NCBI RefSeq assembly: GCF_025144145.1
Contig: NZ_CP083546.1
Coordinates: 3,178,501 to 3,242,500, forward strand
Reading direction: 5' to 3'
DNA from: Leisingera sp. M658
GTDB taxonomy: Bacteria; Pseudomonadota; Alphaproteobacteria; Rhodobacterales; Rhodobacteraceae
DNA: 64,000 nt
The position numbers and the translations under genes were made by a program. The notes below the pieces were generated by a model, which was not told the DNA's origin, made no database searches, and saw only the letters and a program-made list of their open reading frames with translations. Positions 27,761 through 37,376 of the stretch are shown piece after piece. Position 1 is the stretch's first letter, and the number at the start of each line of letters is the position of its first letter.

Positions 27761-29430
27761 CGGGGCTGCTTTGGCGCCTTGAACAGGTCCTTGCGCAGGG
27801 TCATCAGCGCACCGGGGTCGATTTTTCCCTGGATGATGGTGGTCTCGCCACTGGCCAGTGCGGCCTCCAGCGCCGGGCCCATTTCACCGGGACCAGCGAC
27901 CCAGATTCCCTTGCCGCCGCAAAGCTCCGCAAATTTGTCATAGCGCGGCGAGGTGATCTCAGCCCCCAAGAGACGCCCGCCATAAAACTCCTGCTGATAG
28001 GCTTTCTCGGCGCCCCAGGCCTCGTTGTCCAAGACCACCACCACAATTGGCAGCTTGTGCTGAATGGCGGTCTGGATTTCGATCATGGTGTAACCGGCAG
28101 CGCCATCGCCCATTATTGCGACCACCGGGCGGTCCGGCGCGGCAGCCTTGGCGCCAATCGCAGCAGCCAGGCCAAAACCGACCAGGCCGAAGTCCAGCGG
28201 CGTGATCAGGCTGAGGGGGTCGTAATGCGCCAGCCGGTCGGCGGCCTGCAGGCAGGTGTTGCCGGTGTCCAGAGTGACGATTGCGTTTTCGGGCAGTGCT
28301 GCGCGGATTTCGCCCAGCGCCCGGCGCGGGTGCATCGGCAGGGTGGCGATTTGCGCTTCTTCTTGGCGTTCTGCAGCGAGGCTGGCCATATCCGCCTTGA
28401 ACGCCGCGCGCCATTCATCCGCGGCAGGTTTCGACGCCGCAGTGGCCAGCGCCTCGGCAGTCAGCCTGGCATCGGCCTGCACCGAAATTTCCGCCGGGAA
28501 GTAGCGCCCAACGGCAGAGCCGTCGATGTCCACATGGGCGATGCGGGTGTCTGCACCGACATAATCGTTGCTGTGAAAGGTGGAGTTGAAGCCCAGCCGC
28601 GCGCCCAGCACCACCATCACGTCGGCTTCCTTGGTCAGACGGCTGGCCACCCGGTTGCCGCGCGGACCGGCCTGGCCTGCAAACCACGGATGGCCGTGGC
28701 GCATCACGTCGGCATGGCCGGTCGAGGCCACCACCGGCACCTCCAGCGTTTCCGCCAAGGCGGTCAGCGCCTCGCGTCCCTTGCCCCACTTGAAGCCGCC
28801 GCCCGCAAAGATCACCGGGCGCTGCGCGCTTGCGAGCAGATTTGCGATGGCGCTGATGTCTTCCGGCGCCGCAGGCCCCGGGCGGGCGATGTTCACTGGC
28901 TTGGGGTCGATGGCGGGTACGCCGGCGGCAAACAGATCGCGCGGCACATGCAGCACCACCGGCCCGCGGCGGCCCGAGTTGGCCAGCCGGATCGCGTCCT
29001 CCAGCATCGGTGCCAGGCGCGCAGGATCCGTGACCATGACCGAGCGTTTCGAGATCGGTGCGAATAAGGCAACCTGGTCAACCTCCTGAAAGGTATCCTT
29101 GGCCTGATCGCAGCGGCTGATGGCCCCGGCAATCACCACCAGCGGCGAATAGGCCAGCTGCGCCTCGGCTACCGCGGTCACAATGTTGACCACGCCGGGG
29201 CCTGCCTGCGCCCCCAGCACCACACCGGGCTTACCGGTCATTCGCGCCCAGGCATCGGCCATATGACCCGCCGCACGCTCATCCCGCGCGCCGACATAGC
29301 CGATGCCGCCGCCCTGATACATCGCGTCGTAAAGTTCCAGCATCGAGCCGCCCAACAGGCCGAACACAGTGTCGATGCCATTCGCCTGCAGCACGCGGTA
29401 GACGGCCTCGCCGCCATTGATCATGGTCAT
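27757..29430 (-). CDS. Thiamine diphosphate-dependent enzyme (acetolactate synthase-like)
   Basis: This 557-residue protein has the three-domain layout of the acetolactate synthase/decarboxylase family. The catalytic glutamate lies in the DERAAGHMADAW region, the central domain is PVIFAGGGFKWG, and the cofactor motif is GDGAAGYTMIEIQ followed by LDNEAWG. It lacks the sequence marks that fix one substrate. It could decarboxylate a 2-keto acid, an oxalyl-type CoA ester, or act as a ligase. It lies 3 bases after the oxidoreductase gene and overlaps the next by 4 bp. The start at 29430 has a poor ribosome site; coupling or the in-frame ATG at 29424 are possible. Confidence 0.85.
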   Translation of the reverse strand: MTMINGGEAVYRVLQANGIDTVFGLLGGSMLELYDAMYQGGGIGYVGARDERAAGHMADAWARMTGKPGVVLGAQAGPGVVNIVTAVAEAQLAYSPLVVIAGAISRCDQAKDTFQEVDQVALFAPISKRSVMVTDPARLAPMLEDAIRLANSGRRGPVVLHVPRDLFAAGVPAIDPKPVNIARPGPAAPEDISAIANLLASAQRPVIFAGGGFKWGKGREALTALAETLEVPVVASTGHADVMRHGHPWFAGQAGPRGNRVASRLTKEADVMVVLGARLGFNSTFHSNDYVGADTRIAHVDIDGSAVGRYFPAEISVQADARLTAEALATAASKPAADEWRAAFKADMASLAAERQEEAQIATLPMHPRRALGEIRAALPENAIVTLDTGNTCLQAADRLAHYDPLSLITPLDFGLVGFGLAAAIGAKAAAPDRPVVAIMGDGAAGYTMIEIQTAIQHKLPIVVVVLDNEAWGAEKAYQQEFYGGRLLGAEITSPRYDKFAELCGGKGIWVAGPGEMGPALEAALASGETTIIQGKIDPGALMTLRKDLFKAPKQPR

Positions 29431-29433
29431 GTC

Positions 29434-31845
29434 TTAATCCTCGGATCGGGGCCGCAGGTTCTGCGGGTCAAACAGGGCGTCCGGGTGGACGGTCACGGGA
29501 AATTCGCGGTTCAGGATCTGCACACAGAGGCCCTCTTGCGGGGTGCCCTTGCGGACAAACAGCCAGCCCAGCGATTTGCCGACGGTAAAGCCATAGCCGC
29601 CCGAGGTGGTCAGACCGACTGGTTTGCCATCCAGCAGCACCGGCTCGCCGCCGTGGATGCCGATGCCTTCCGCATGCAGTTCGGCGTAGAACAGCTCCCA
29701 GCCCGGATCGCGGGCCAGCAGCGCCTCCTTGCCCAGGAAGGTCCGGCCCTCTGTCACCACAAACCGCTCCAGCCCAACGTCCAGCGGCCCCACGTCGGTG
29801 GTCAGCTCGCCGGAGGCGCGATAAGCCTTCTCCATCCGCATACCGTTGAAGGCATAGGAGCCAAGGTCGCTCAACCCGTGTTTCTCTCCAGCGGCAAACA
29901 GCGCGTCATAGAGTTCACCGATCTGCTCCAGCGGCGCGTGCAGCTCCCAGCCGAGTTCGCCCACAAAAGAGACCCGCAACGCATAGCAGGGAATGCTCGC
30001 CACGGTGATCTCCTGCCCGGACAGCCAGGGGAAAGCCTGGTTCGTGAGGTCTGCATAGGTAAGCTCCGCCAGGATCCGGCGCGAGGCTGGGCCGGAGAGC
30101 GCCAGCATGCCCCAATCGTGGGTGCGGTTGATCATCTGCACGTCTTCGCCATCGCGGATGTGCGACTTGATCCAGTCGAAATCCGGATTGGCGCGGGCAA
30201 TTGGCGAACCAGTGAAATATCGGCCCTCAGACATCCGCCAAATGGTGATCTCGGTCTCAAACCGGCCCTTTTCGGTCAGCAGGTGATTGAGGCTCATCCG
30301 CCCGTCGCGCGCGGGGATCTTGTTGGCCGACAGCCGGTTCAGCAGCACGCCTGCGTCCCTGCCGGTGATCTCGAACTGGGCAAAGGCGCAAAGGTCGATG
30401 ACGCCGGCTGCCTCCCGCGCCGCCTTGGCCTCTGCCATGGCATTGGCGTGCCAGGGCTGATGGCCCCAGCCGATCTGCTCTGTCTCGCCCACCTCGCCAA
30501 AGTAACGCGGGCGCTCCCAGCCTGCGACCTCGCCGAAAACCGCGCCCTTGGCGGCCAGCCGGTCATAAAGCACATGGCGGTTCAGCGGGCGCAAGCTGTT
30601 GAACTGCTTGCCGGGGCACGGGGTATCATGGCGGCGCATGAACTCATCCTTGGTGCGCTCGACAATGAAATGATCGGTCGAGAAATTGCCATAGCGGCGC
30701 GGATCCATGCCGCGGGTGTTGATCGGCGTTTCGCCATGCACCATCCAATCGGCCAGCACCTTGCTAGCACCGCCGCCCCAGGCGAGGCCAATGGAAGACC
30801 CGCAGGACAGCCAGACATTCGGCGCGCCCGACGGCCCCACCAGCATGCCGCCGTCCGGCGTATGGGTGATGGCGCCGCGCACCACGCGCTTGATACCCAG
30901 CTCCGCCAGCACCGGCATCTTCTCAAACGCCATCATCAGAAAATCACCGATGGAGTCGTAATCCGCCTCGAACAGCTCATTCTCGGCGGCCCAAGGCGCG
31001 CCGCCCGGCATCTCCCAGACCGTAGGGCAGACGTGGCCTTCATAGATGCCGATCAGGCCGGATTTCTGCTCCTGCCGGATATAGCCGCCATAGGCGTTGT
31101 CGCGCATCACCGGCAGTTCCGGGCGGCCGGTAAACTCCGGCACCGTATCCGTGACCAGATAGTGATGCAGGCAGCTGACCGAGGGGATCTTCAGCCCGAA
31201 CCACTCACCCACCTGATTGGCATAGGAACCTGCAGCAATCACCACATGTTCGGCCAGCACATCGCCCTTTTCCGTGCGCAATAGCCACATGTCTCCCTTG
31301 CGGGAGGCGCCCAGAACCTGATTGCGGCGTTCAATCCTGGCTCCGCGCGCGCGGGTGGCCGCGGCCAGCGCCATGGTGACGGATGAGGGGTCGATATGGC
31401 CGTCCTCAAAGGTGCGCACAGCCGCCTTGACGTCATCCGTCTTGTAGAAAGGGTTCACGCTGGCGACCTCCTTCGGGCCGACCAGTTCCATCGGCAGGTC
31501 CAGCAGTTTGCCGACGCCCATGATGGACTTCATCCAATCCACCTCGTCATCGTTGGTGGCAATGCGGAAGCCGCCGACCTCATGCCAGCCGATGGATTGG
31601 CCGGTTTCCTTCTCAACTTTCTTGTAGGTATCGATCGAGGTCTTGTTGATCCAGCCCGCCAGACGGCTGCCCACCGCATGGGCGATCTGCCCCGCCGCGT
31701 GCCAGGTGGAGCCGGAAGTAAGTTCCGCCTTCTCGAACAGGATCGTGTCGGTCCAGCCGTTCTCGGCCAGCTGGAACTGGGCGGCCACGCCCATGATGCC
31801 GCCGCCGATGATAGCAACCTGTGTGGTGCGGGGGATGTCAGTCAT
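29434..31845 (-). CDS. FAD-dependent demethylating oxidoreductase fused to GcvT domain
   Basis: This 803-residue two-module protein is of the dimethylglycine/sarcosine dehydrogenase type. Module one (about 1-430) is a DAO-fold flavoprotein with the FAD motif VAIIGGGIMGVAAQ; the His in SGSTWHAAG matches the residue that holds FAD covalently in that family. Module two (about 430-800) is GcvT-like and should pass the oxidised methyl group to tetrahydrofolate. It is 37-40% longer than a lone GcvT plus oxidase would need in linker. The substrate is an N-methylated amino acid, but which one is not clear. The start overlaps the previous gene by 4 bp. Confidence 0.9.
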   Translation of the reverse strand: MTDIPRTTQVAIIGGGIMGVAAQFQLAENGWTDTILFEKAELTSGSTWHAAGQIAHAVGSRLAGWINKTSIDTYKKVEKETGQSIGWHEVGGFRIATNDDEVDWMKSIMGVGKLLDLPMELVGPKEVASVNPFYKTDDVKAAVRTFEDGHIDPSSVTMALAAATRARGARIERRNQVLGASRKGDMWLLRTEKGDVLAEHVVIAAGSYANQVGEWFGLKIPSVSCLHHYLVTDTVPEFTGRPELPVMRDNAYGGYIRQEQKSGLIGIYEGHVCPTVWEMPGGAPWAAENELFEADYDSIGDFLMMAFEKMPVLAELGIKRVVRGAITHTPDGGMLVGPSGAPNVWLSCGSSIGLAWGGGASKVLADWMVHGETPINTRGMDPRRYGNFSTDHFIVERTKDEFMRRHDTPCPGKQFNSLRPLNRHVLYDRLAAKGAVFGEVAGWERPRYFGEVGETEQIGWGHQPWHANAMAEAKAAREAAGVIDLCAFAQFEITGRDAGVLLNRLSANKIPARDGRMSLNHLLTEKGRFETEITIWRMSEGRYFTGSPIARANPDFDWIKSHIRDGEDVQMINRTHDWGMLALSGPASRRILAELTYADLTNQAFPWLSGQEITVASIPCYALRVSFVGELGWELHAPLEQIGELYDALFAAGEKHGLSDLGSYAFNGMRMEKAYRASGELTTDVGPLDVGLERFVVTEGRTFLGKEALLARDPGWELFYAELHAEGIGIHGGEPVLLDGKPVGLTTSGGYGFTVGKSLGWLFVRKGTPQEGLCVQILNREFPVTVHPDALFDPQNLRPRSED

Positions 31846-34244
31846 GTGCGAAACGCCTCTTTGGCGGGTTTCAGAGATGCCTTAGCGCCATAGCGGGTGC
31901 AGGCGATTTCGACCTCAAATCCCGGGACAACGGTGTTTTTGGAAAGCAGGCCCAGGGGTGCATCAATCATCGCCAATGCCAACGAACGCCCGTAGCGATA
32001 GCTCCACGCGGCCGAGGTGATCTGCCCCACCACATCGCCGCCGAAATAGACCGGCTCGTCGTGGATCGGGATGGCCTCCGGATCATCAAACAGGATTGAG
32101 ACAATCCGGCGCTTCGGGGTGTGCGACATCAATGCCTCTTCGCCTACAAACCCGGTGCCAAAGGCGCAGAAAACACCCAGGCCCGCCTCCTGCGGCGTGA
32201 TGCCGGGGCTGAGCTCATGGCCAAAGGCGCAAAAGCGGCTTTCGATCCGCAAGGACCCGCTGGCGTACAGACCTGCATGGCTTGCACCTGCCGCCAACAG
32301 TGCCTCATAGGCGGCCATGGCCATGTCGGCGGGGATGTACAGTTCATACCCCTCCTCGCCGGTGAAACTCTGCCGCCCGGCCCAGCCGCGCGCCAGGCCG
32401 ATCTCGACAGCGGCGAACTGGAAGCGTTTCAAATCCGGCACCGGGCTGTTCGAGGTCGCTTGCAGTACCTCGCGAGCCTTTGCGCCTGCTAGACCGATGA
32501 TCGCGTAGCCGCTGGTGACATCGGTGAATTCCACGTGAAACGCATCTTTGGTCTCACGCATCCGCTTCAGGTCGCGCACCACCTCACCGGCGCCGGCGAT
32601 CATGAGGTAAGCGTTTGCCCCGTGCCGTTGCACGGTGATGTCGCTTTCCACCCCGCCTTTGCGGTTCAGGATCTGGGTATAGGCGATGCGGCCCTCGGCG
32701 ATATCCATCTGCGCCGCACAGAGATGGTTGAGGAAGGCACAGGCATCCGGCCCCTGCACCATGATCTTGCCGAATGCGCTTTGGTCCAGAATGGCGGCGC
32801 CGTTGCGGCAGGCGTCTACCTCTCGGCCCACTTGATCGCGCCAGGCAGGCACGCCGAAGGTCAGCGGCAGATGCGCGTCCGCACCGCCAAAGTGCACAGC
32901 GCGCTCCCAGCCGCCACGGCTCTCAAAACGCGCACCGGCAGCCGCAAGGCCAGCGTGGATGGGCGAGCGGCGCTGGCCGCGGGCGGTCTCCATGGAACGC
33001 CCTGGATAGGGGTTGTCATAGTGACGGCCCAGCACCTCGGGGATGCGGGCCTCCAGCGCGCCCAGCACGTTCATTTCGGGGCTGAAGCGGCGGATGTCAG
33101 CCTCGTTCAGCTCGATCGCCGGCTCACCCGCAATGATCCATTCCGCCATCGCGCGCCCCGCGCCGCCGGCCAGTGCGATGCCAGTGGAGTTCATGCCGCC
33201 CATCAGGAACAGCCCCGGCACCTCGGGGCTTTCGCCCAGCATGAACTGGCTGTCGAGGGTGAAGCTTTCCGGGCCGTTCAGCAGCATCCGAACCTCGGCC
33301 TTCTCCAACGCCGGGATGCGGCGCAGGGCATTTTCCATCATCGGCATGAAATGGTCCCAGTCCTCGTCCAGCAGGTCGAACGAGAAGTCCTTGGGCAGAC
33401 GGTCCAGGGGCAGGCCTTTGGCGTGGGGTTCGAAACAGCCGACCAGCAGGCCCTCCACATCGTCGCGGGCATAGAGGAAGGCGTCCTGGTCATTCAGCGT
33501 CGGCAGATGCGCGCCCTTGCCAAGCGCCTGCACCTCTTCCAATGGTTTGGTCAGGATGTAGAAATGCTCGCAGGCGTAAAGCGGCATATGGGCGCCCGCC
33601 ATGGCGGCAACCTCGCGGGACCAGAGGCCGCAGGCGATGACCACCTCGTCGGCCTCAATCAGATGCTCGCCCACTTCGACGCCGGAAATGCGTCCGCCTT
33701 TCTTCTGCAACCCGGTGACGGCGGTATCTTCAAAGAACTGCACCCCCCGCGCCCGCGCGCCCTTGGACAGCGCCAAAGCCACGTCCGAGGGGTTCACCCG
33801 GCCATCGGCAGGCGACCAGACCGCGCCGATCACATCATCGGTTTCGATCAGCGGCCACAGCTCCTTGGCGCGTTTGGCATCCACCACTTCCGCCTCCAGC
33901 CCAAAGGCGCGGCCCAGCGAGACCTGGCGTTTAATGTTGGTCAGCCGGTCGGGGTTGGTGGCCAAAGTCAGCGAGCCGGTCTGGGTCCAGCCGGTGGCCT
34001 GGCCGGTCTCCACCTCCAGCTCTCTGTACAGATCAATGGAATAGTCGATCAGCTTGGTCAGCGTTGCCGAAGGCCGCAGGCGGCGTACCAGCCCGGCGGC
34101 GTGCCAAGTGGTGCCGGAGGTGAGTTTCGAACGCTCCAGCACCACGATATCCTTCCGCCCTTCGCGGGCCAGGTGATAAGCGATGGAACATCCGATGACA
34201 CCGCCGCCGATGATGACAGTGCGGGCGTGAGAAGGAAGGCTCAT
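31842..34244 (-). CDS. Second FAD-dependent demethylating oxidoreductase fused to GcvT domain
   Basis: This 800-residue protein has the same layout as its downstream neighbour. The FAD motif is VIIGGGVIGCSIAYHLA and the candidate covalent-flavin His is in SGTTWHAAG. The C-terminal GcvT region includes FVGEEALMSH and a glycine-rich tail. The two neighbours are clearly diverged, so they are not a recent duplication and may act on successive substrates such as a dimethyl then a monomethyl amine. Both flanks overlap by 4 bp, so translation is coupled in the operon. Confidence 0.9.
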   Translation of the reverse strand: MSLPSHARTVIIGGGVIGCSIAYHLAREGRKDIVVLERSKLTSGTTWHAAGLVRRLRPSATLTKLIDYSIDLYRELEVETGQATGWTQTGSLTLATNPDRLTNIKRQVSLGRAFGLEAEVVDAKRAKELWPLIETDDVIGAVWSPADGRVNPSDVALALSKGARARGVQFFEDTAVTGLQKKGGRISGVEVGEHLIEADEVVIACGLWSREVAAMAGAHMPLYACEHFYILTKPLEEVQALGKGAHLPTLNDQDAFLYARDDVEGLLVGCFEPHAKGLPLDRLPKDFSFDLLDEDWDHFMPMMENALRRIPALEKAEVRMLLNGPESFTLDSQFMLGESPEVPGLFLMGGMNSTGIALAGGAGRAMAEWIIAGEPAIELNEADIRRFSPEMNVLGALEARIPEVLGRHYDNPYPGRSMETARGQRRSPIHAGLAAAGARFESRGGWERAVHFGGADAHLPLTFGVPAWRDQVGREVDACRNGAAILDQSAFGKIMVQGPDACAFLNHLCAAQMDIAEGRIAYTQILNRKGGVESDITVQRHGANAYLMIAGAGEVVRDLKRMRETKDAFHVEFTDVTSGYAIIGLAGAKAREVLQATSNSPVPDLKRFQFAAVEIGLARGWAGRQSFTGEEGYELYIPADMAMAAYEALLAAGASHAGLYASGSLRIESRFCAFGHELSPGITPQEAGLGVFCAFGTGFVGEEALMSHTPKRRIVSILFDDPEAIPIHDEPVYFGGDVVGQITSAAWSYRYGRSLALAMIDAPLGLLSKNTVVPGFEVEIACTRYGAKASLKPAKEAFRT

Positions 34245-35536
34245 TGCAGTACTCCGTCACGGATGAGCGCGGAAAGGGTGCCGCGGAAATGCTCCACAGC
34301 CTCGTCGATCAATTCCGGGGTATGCGGCAGGCCGGTCACGCAAGAGGTGAAAGACATGAAATCCACCCCCCGCTCCAGCAGCCCGTCGCGCAGGCCCTTG
34401 ACGACGGTAGGCGGGGTTTTCCGGATGGCCGCTGTGTCCAGCCCGTCAATTGAGGTGCCGCCGAAATAGATGTGGCAGGTAGAGCTGCCGCCATAGGCCA
34501 GCGCCTGCACCTCCAGTTCGCCGAATACAGCGTTGAAGCCGTCGCGCAGCCGGGCCGCCATCGCATCGGCCTGGGCTTGGACCGCGCCGGTGGACAGGAT
34601 CTCCATCGCCTTGACGGCACCCGCCGCGACCATTGGGGCTGCATTGAAAGTCCCCTTGTGGCTGACTGGCGGCGACAGCCCGTCGCGGGTCTCGCCCGGG
34701 TTCAAGAGCTCCATGATTTCCGCTTTTCCGACAACTGCGCCGCCGGGCAGGCCACCGGTTACGGCCTTGGCCAGGGTGGTCAGGTCCGGCACCACACCGT
34801 CGCGGGCCTGACGCCCGCCGGGCGCCCAGCGCAGACCGGTAATCACCTCGTCAAAGATCAGCACATGGCCGCTTTGATCAGCCAGCGCGCGGATGCCTTG
34901 CAGGAACCCTTCGGGCAGCGGCACCGAGCCGTAGTTGGCGCCCGAAGCCTCGACAAACACCGTGCCGATCTGCGGGTCGCTATCCAACAGCGCGGCAATG
35001 GCGTCCAGATCCGGCGGGGCCACCACGGTCAGGTCGCAGACCGCCTGCGGCACCCCCAGCGAGGGCACGGTAGTGGTGCCGGGTTTGGCACCCTTGATCA
35101 GCATGTCGTGCCAGCCATGGAAATGGCCGTCGATGCGCAGCACCTTGTCGCGGCGCGAGTGCGCCCGGCCCAGCCGCAGCGCCAGCATAGTGGACTCGGT
35201 GCCGGACCCGGTGAAACGCACCCGCTCCGCCGAGGGGAACAGACGGTTCAGCCACTCGGCCCATTCCACCTCCAGCGGGTGGCAATCGCCGGTATAGGGC
35301 ATACGCCCCATCTGGGCTGCCACCGCGGCGGCGACCTCAGGGTGGGCATGGCCCAGGATCTGGCTGGCCGCGCCCAGCTTGAAATCGATATAGCGCTTGC
35401 CGTCCGCGTCCCATTTCTCAGCCCCCTTGGCGCGGGTGAAATAGACCGGATGCGGAGTCTTGTAGCGCAGCTCATGGCTGACCCCGCCCGGCATGACAAG
35501 GCGGGCGCGCTCAGCAAGGGATTGGCTGGTGTTCAT
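34241..35536 (-). CDS. Class III aminotransferase (glutamate-1-semialdehyde aminomutase-like)
   Basis: This 431-residue PLP enzyme has the cofactor lysine in DLTTLAKAVTGGLPGG and conserved segments RFTGSGTESTMLALRLGRA and DEVITGLRW. It resembles HemL but lies in a catabolic operon, so transamination or deamination of an amino intermediate is more likely than haem synthesis. The start at 35536 was preferred to an upstream frame because AGGAG lies 8 bases before it and the family N-terminus matches. It begins 8 bases after the deleted aldehyde dehydrogenase frame and overlaps the next gene by 4 bp. Confidence 0.87.
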   Translation of the reverse strand: MNTSQSLAERARLVMPGGVSHELRYKTPHPVYFTRAKGAEKWDADGKRYIDFKLGAASQILGHAHPEVAAAVAAQMGRMPYTGDCHPLEVEWAEWLNRLFPSAERVRFTGSGTESTMLALRLGRAHSRRDKVLRIDGHFHGWHDMLIKGAKPGTTTVPSLGVPQAVCDLTVVAPPDLDAIAALLDSDPQIGTVFVEASGANYGSVPLPEGFLQGIRALADQSGHVLIFDEVITGLRWAPGGRQARDGVVPDLTTLAKAVTGGLPGGAVVGKAEIMELLNPGETRDGLSPPVSHKGTFNAAPMVAAGAVKAMEILSTGAVQAQADAMAARLRDGFNAVFGELEVQALAYGGSSTCHIYFGGTSIDGLDTAAIRKTPPTVVKGLRDGLLERGVDFMSFTSCVTGLPHTPELIDEAVEHFRGTLSALIRDGVLQ

Positions 35537-35544
35537 GCCGGCTC

Positions 35545-35832
35545 CTAGTGGTTCAAAACAAAGGATTTTGTGGCGCAACAAGCACTGATGCCGGGAAACC
35601 CCTTTTCACGCCCCAAGCCGCTGTCCTTGACACCGCCGAAGGGGATGGTGCCGCCGCCTTTTAGGAAGCCATTGACGAACAGCTGCCCCGCCTTTGCCTT
35701 GCGGGCAATGCGCATGGCCTGGGTGGTACCCGCATCCCGGCATTCGGTAATGCTCCAACCGGCGGCCGTGCCGTCTGTCCAGCAATGCGGTATGAGGTCC
35801 AGCTGCCGGGGAAAAAGCGGGTGGTCCAGCAT
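35545..35832 (-). pseudogene. Aldehyde dehydrogenase remnant with a large in-frame internal deletion
   Basis: A 95-codon frame starts at the ATG of a TGATG overlap with the mttB-like stop. Its first 30 residues (MLDHPLFPRQLDL, then CWTDGTAAGW) look like an aldehyde dehydrogenase N-terminus (x-W-x-D-G-x-x-G). The last 60 (AMRIARKAKAGQLFVNG, PFGGVKDSGLGRE, ATKSFVLNH) are the family C-terminus. About 390 residues between, with the NAD fold and catalytic Cys/Glu, are missing, yet the frame is kept. It cannot be an active dehydrogenase. A small translated leftover is possible because the start and the operon spacing remain intact. Confidence 0.75.
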
Positions 35833-37376
35833 CACGCCCGCCCGATTTGCGCCCGGCTCAGACGAATATTGAACCGCGCGCGCAGTTCCTGGTCCTTGCC
35901 GTCCGGAATATGGGCGGGGAAGTGGCCGGCCAGCAGCTCCCGCGCCTTGTCCCTGGCCACTTCGCCAATCGCGCGCGCGCCCTGCTCTTCCCACTCCCTC
36001 GGGGTCTGGCGGTCACCCAGATGCGGATAGAAGTAGTCGGACTTCATCCGGCTGAAGGTGTGGCGGTGGCCCAGATAGTGGCCTTCACCACGGCAGACTT
36101 CGGCAATCACCTCGGCGCCGATATTCTCCGCATTCACCTCTACTCCGCGCAGGGTCCGCAGGATGTTGCCGATCATGTCGTTGTCGACCACATAAGCCTC
36201 CAGCGACACGCCCAGAAGGCTTGCCTGCATGCCGCAGGCCTGGGTGATCAGGTTGGAACCGGCATGGGCTGCGGAAGACACGGCCAGGTTCTTCTCGCTG
36301 CCATACTGGGCATCCAGCGTCTTGGAGTCGGTGATGCCGGCAATCGAGGTCACGGGCAGATCATAGAACCGGCCCATCTGTGCCGCGGCCGCCATCAAGA
36401 TCGCCTGCTCGCCGCCGCCTGCGCACATTGATCCGGTGCGCAGGTCGGCAATCAGCGGCTTGGCACCATAGATCGCGGCGGCATCCGGGTCGACGAGCCG
36501 GGCAAACACCAGCCCGGCCAGAGTTTCCGCCACAGCCTGCACCAGCGAGCCCGCAATGGTTGCCGGGCTGGTGGCGCCCGCTTGGCCTGCCGAGATCAGC
36601 TGCACCGGGAAACCCGCCAGAACCGCGGCCTCCAGCGTGTCCAGCGCCTCCTCGGCAAAGCGCATCGGCGGCACCACGTGGCAGACCATCACAGTCAGGA
36701 AGGGGCGCGCGCGAAAGGCCTCTTCGGATCCGGCCAGCGCATAACACATCTCCGCCAGCTGCTGCACATTCTGCGGTTCGGAAACCGACACCGACACATG
36801 TTTGGAGGTGCCCATCAGGCAGGCATAGGCAGTGTTCAGGTCCATATCCGCCACGTCCCCGACATCGCGGGCCACCACCGAGCGGCTGAAATGGTGAATA
36901 TTTTCCATCGCATCGCAAATGCGCGCCGCGTCATAGAGGTCTTTCAGCGTGCTATCCCGGTAGCGCCCGTCCTCAAGGTCAAATACCCCGGGCGCGCCGC
37001 CGCCCGAGCTCATGTGGACACGTTTGCCGGACAGGTTCAGATCATGGCGCGGATCCTGGCCATAGAGCACCACATCGCGGCGGGCTTCCTTGATGGTTTT
37101 CAGAACCAGCGCCCGCGGGAACAGCAGCCGCTTGTCTTGCGTATAGCTGCCACCCGCAGCGCAGACTTTCTCGATCATCGAAGGTGTTGCCTGGCTCAGC
37201 CCCAGCGTTTCCAGCAGCGACAGCACCGCCTCGTTGATCTCAGCCTCATCGGCGTCGCTGAGAGGCCGGAACCGGCCGCCCTCAATGCCGCTCCAGACCG
37301 GCGGGTTGTCTTCTGCCGGTGCGCTTTCGGCTTCGATCCGGGCTTCTCTGCCGCGGCGGCGCGCTCTTGCAGCCAT
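35832..37376 (-). CDS. MttB-family methyltransferase without pyrrolysine
   Basis: This 514-residue protein is of the trimethylamine methyltransferase superfamily. Family marks are the SSGGGAPGVFDLEDG segment, the SISxxQAGATSPATIAGSL-type run, the GSMCAGGGEQAIL segment and the C-terminal GEGHYLGHRHTFSRMKSDYFYP. There is no in-frame TAG, so it is of the non-pyrrolysine type, some of which use glycine betaine, proline betaine or carnitine and pass methyl to a corrinoid protein. No corrinoid protein gene is visible in the window. The start at 37376 follows GGGGAAG. It is first in the long operon and divergent from a LysR gene. Confidence 0.9.
   Translation of the reverse strand: MAARARRRGREARIEAESAPAEDNPPVWSGIEGGRFRPLSDADEAEINEAVLSLLETLGLSQATPSMIEKVCAAGGSYTQDKRLLFPRALVLKTIKEARRDVVLYGQDPRHDLNLSGKRVHMSSGGGAPGVFDLEDGRYRDSTLKDLYDAARICDAMENIHHFSRSVVARDVGDVADMDLNTAYACLMGTSKHVSVSVSEPQNVQQLAEMCYALAGSEEAFRARPFLTVMVCHVVPPMRFAEEALDTLEAAVLAGFPVQLISAGQAGATSPATIAGSLVQAVAETLAGLVFARLVDPDAAAIYGAKPLIADLRTGSMCAGGGEQAILMAAAAQMGRFYDLPVTSIAGITDSKTLDAQYGSEKNLAVSSAAHAGSNLITQACGMQASLLGVSLEAYVVDNDMIGNILRTLRGVEVNAENIGAEVIAEVCRGEGHYLGHRHTFSRMKSDYFYPHLGDRQTPREWEEQGARAIGEVARDKARELLAGHFPAHIPDGKDQELRARFNIRLSRAQIGRA

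Noticed and set aside
29263-31284. Open frame of 673 codons on the plus strand
   Set aside because: It is antisense to the FAD/GcvT gene and has no domains.
32535-34469. Open frame of 644 codons on the plus strand
   Set aside because: It is antisense to the second FAD/GcvT gene and the aminotransferase; it is a shadow frame.
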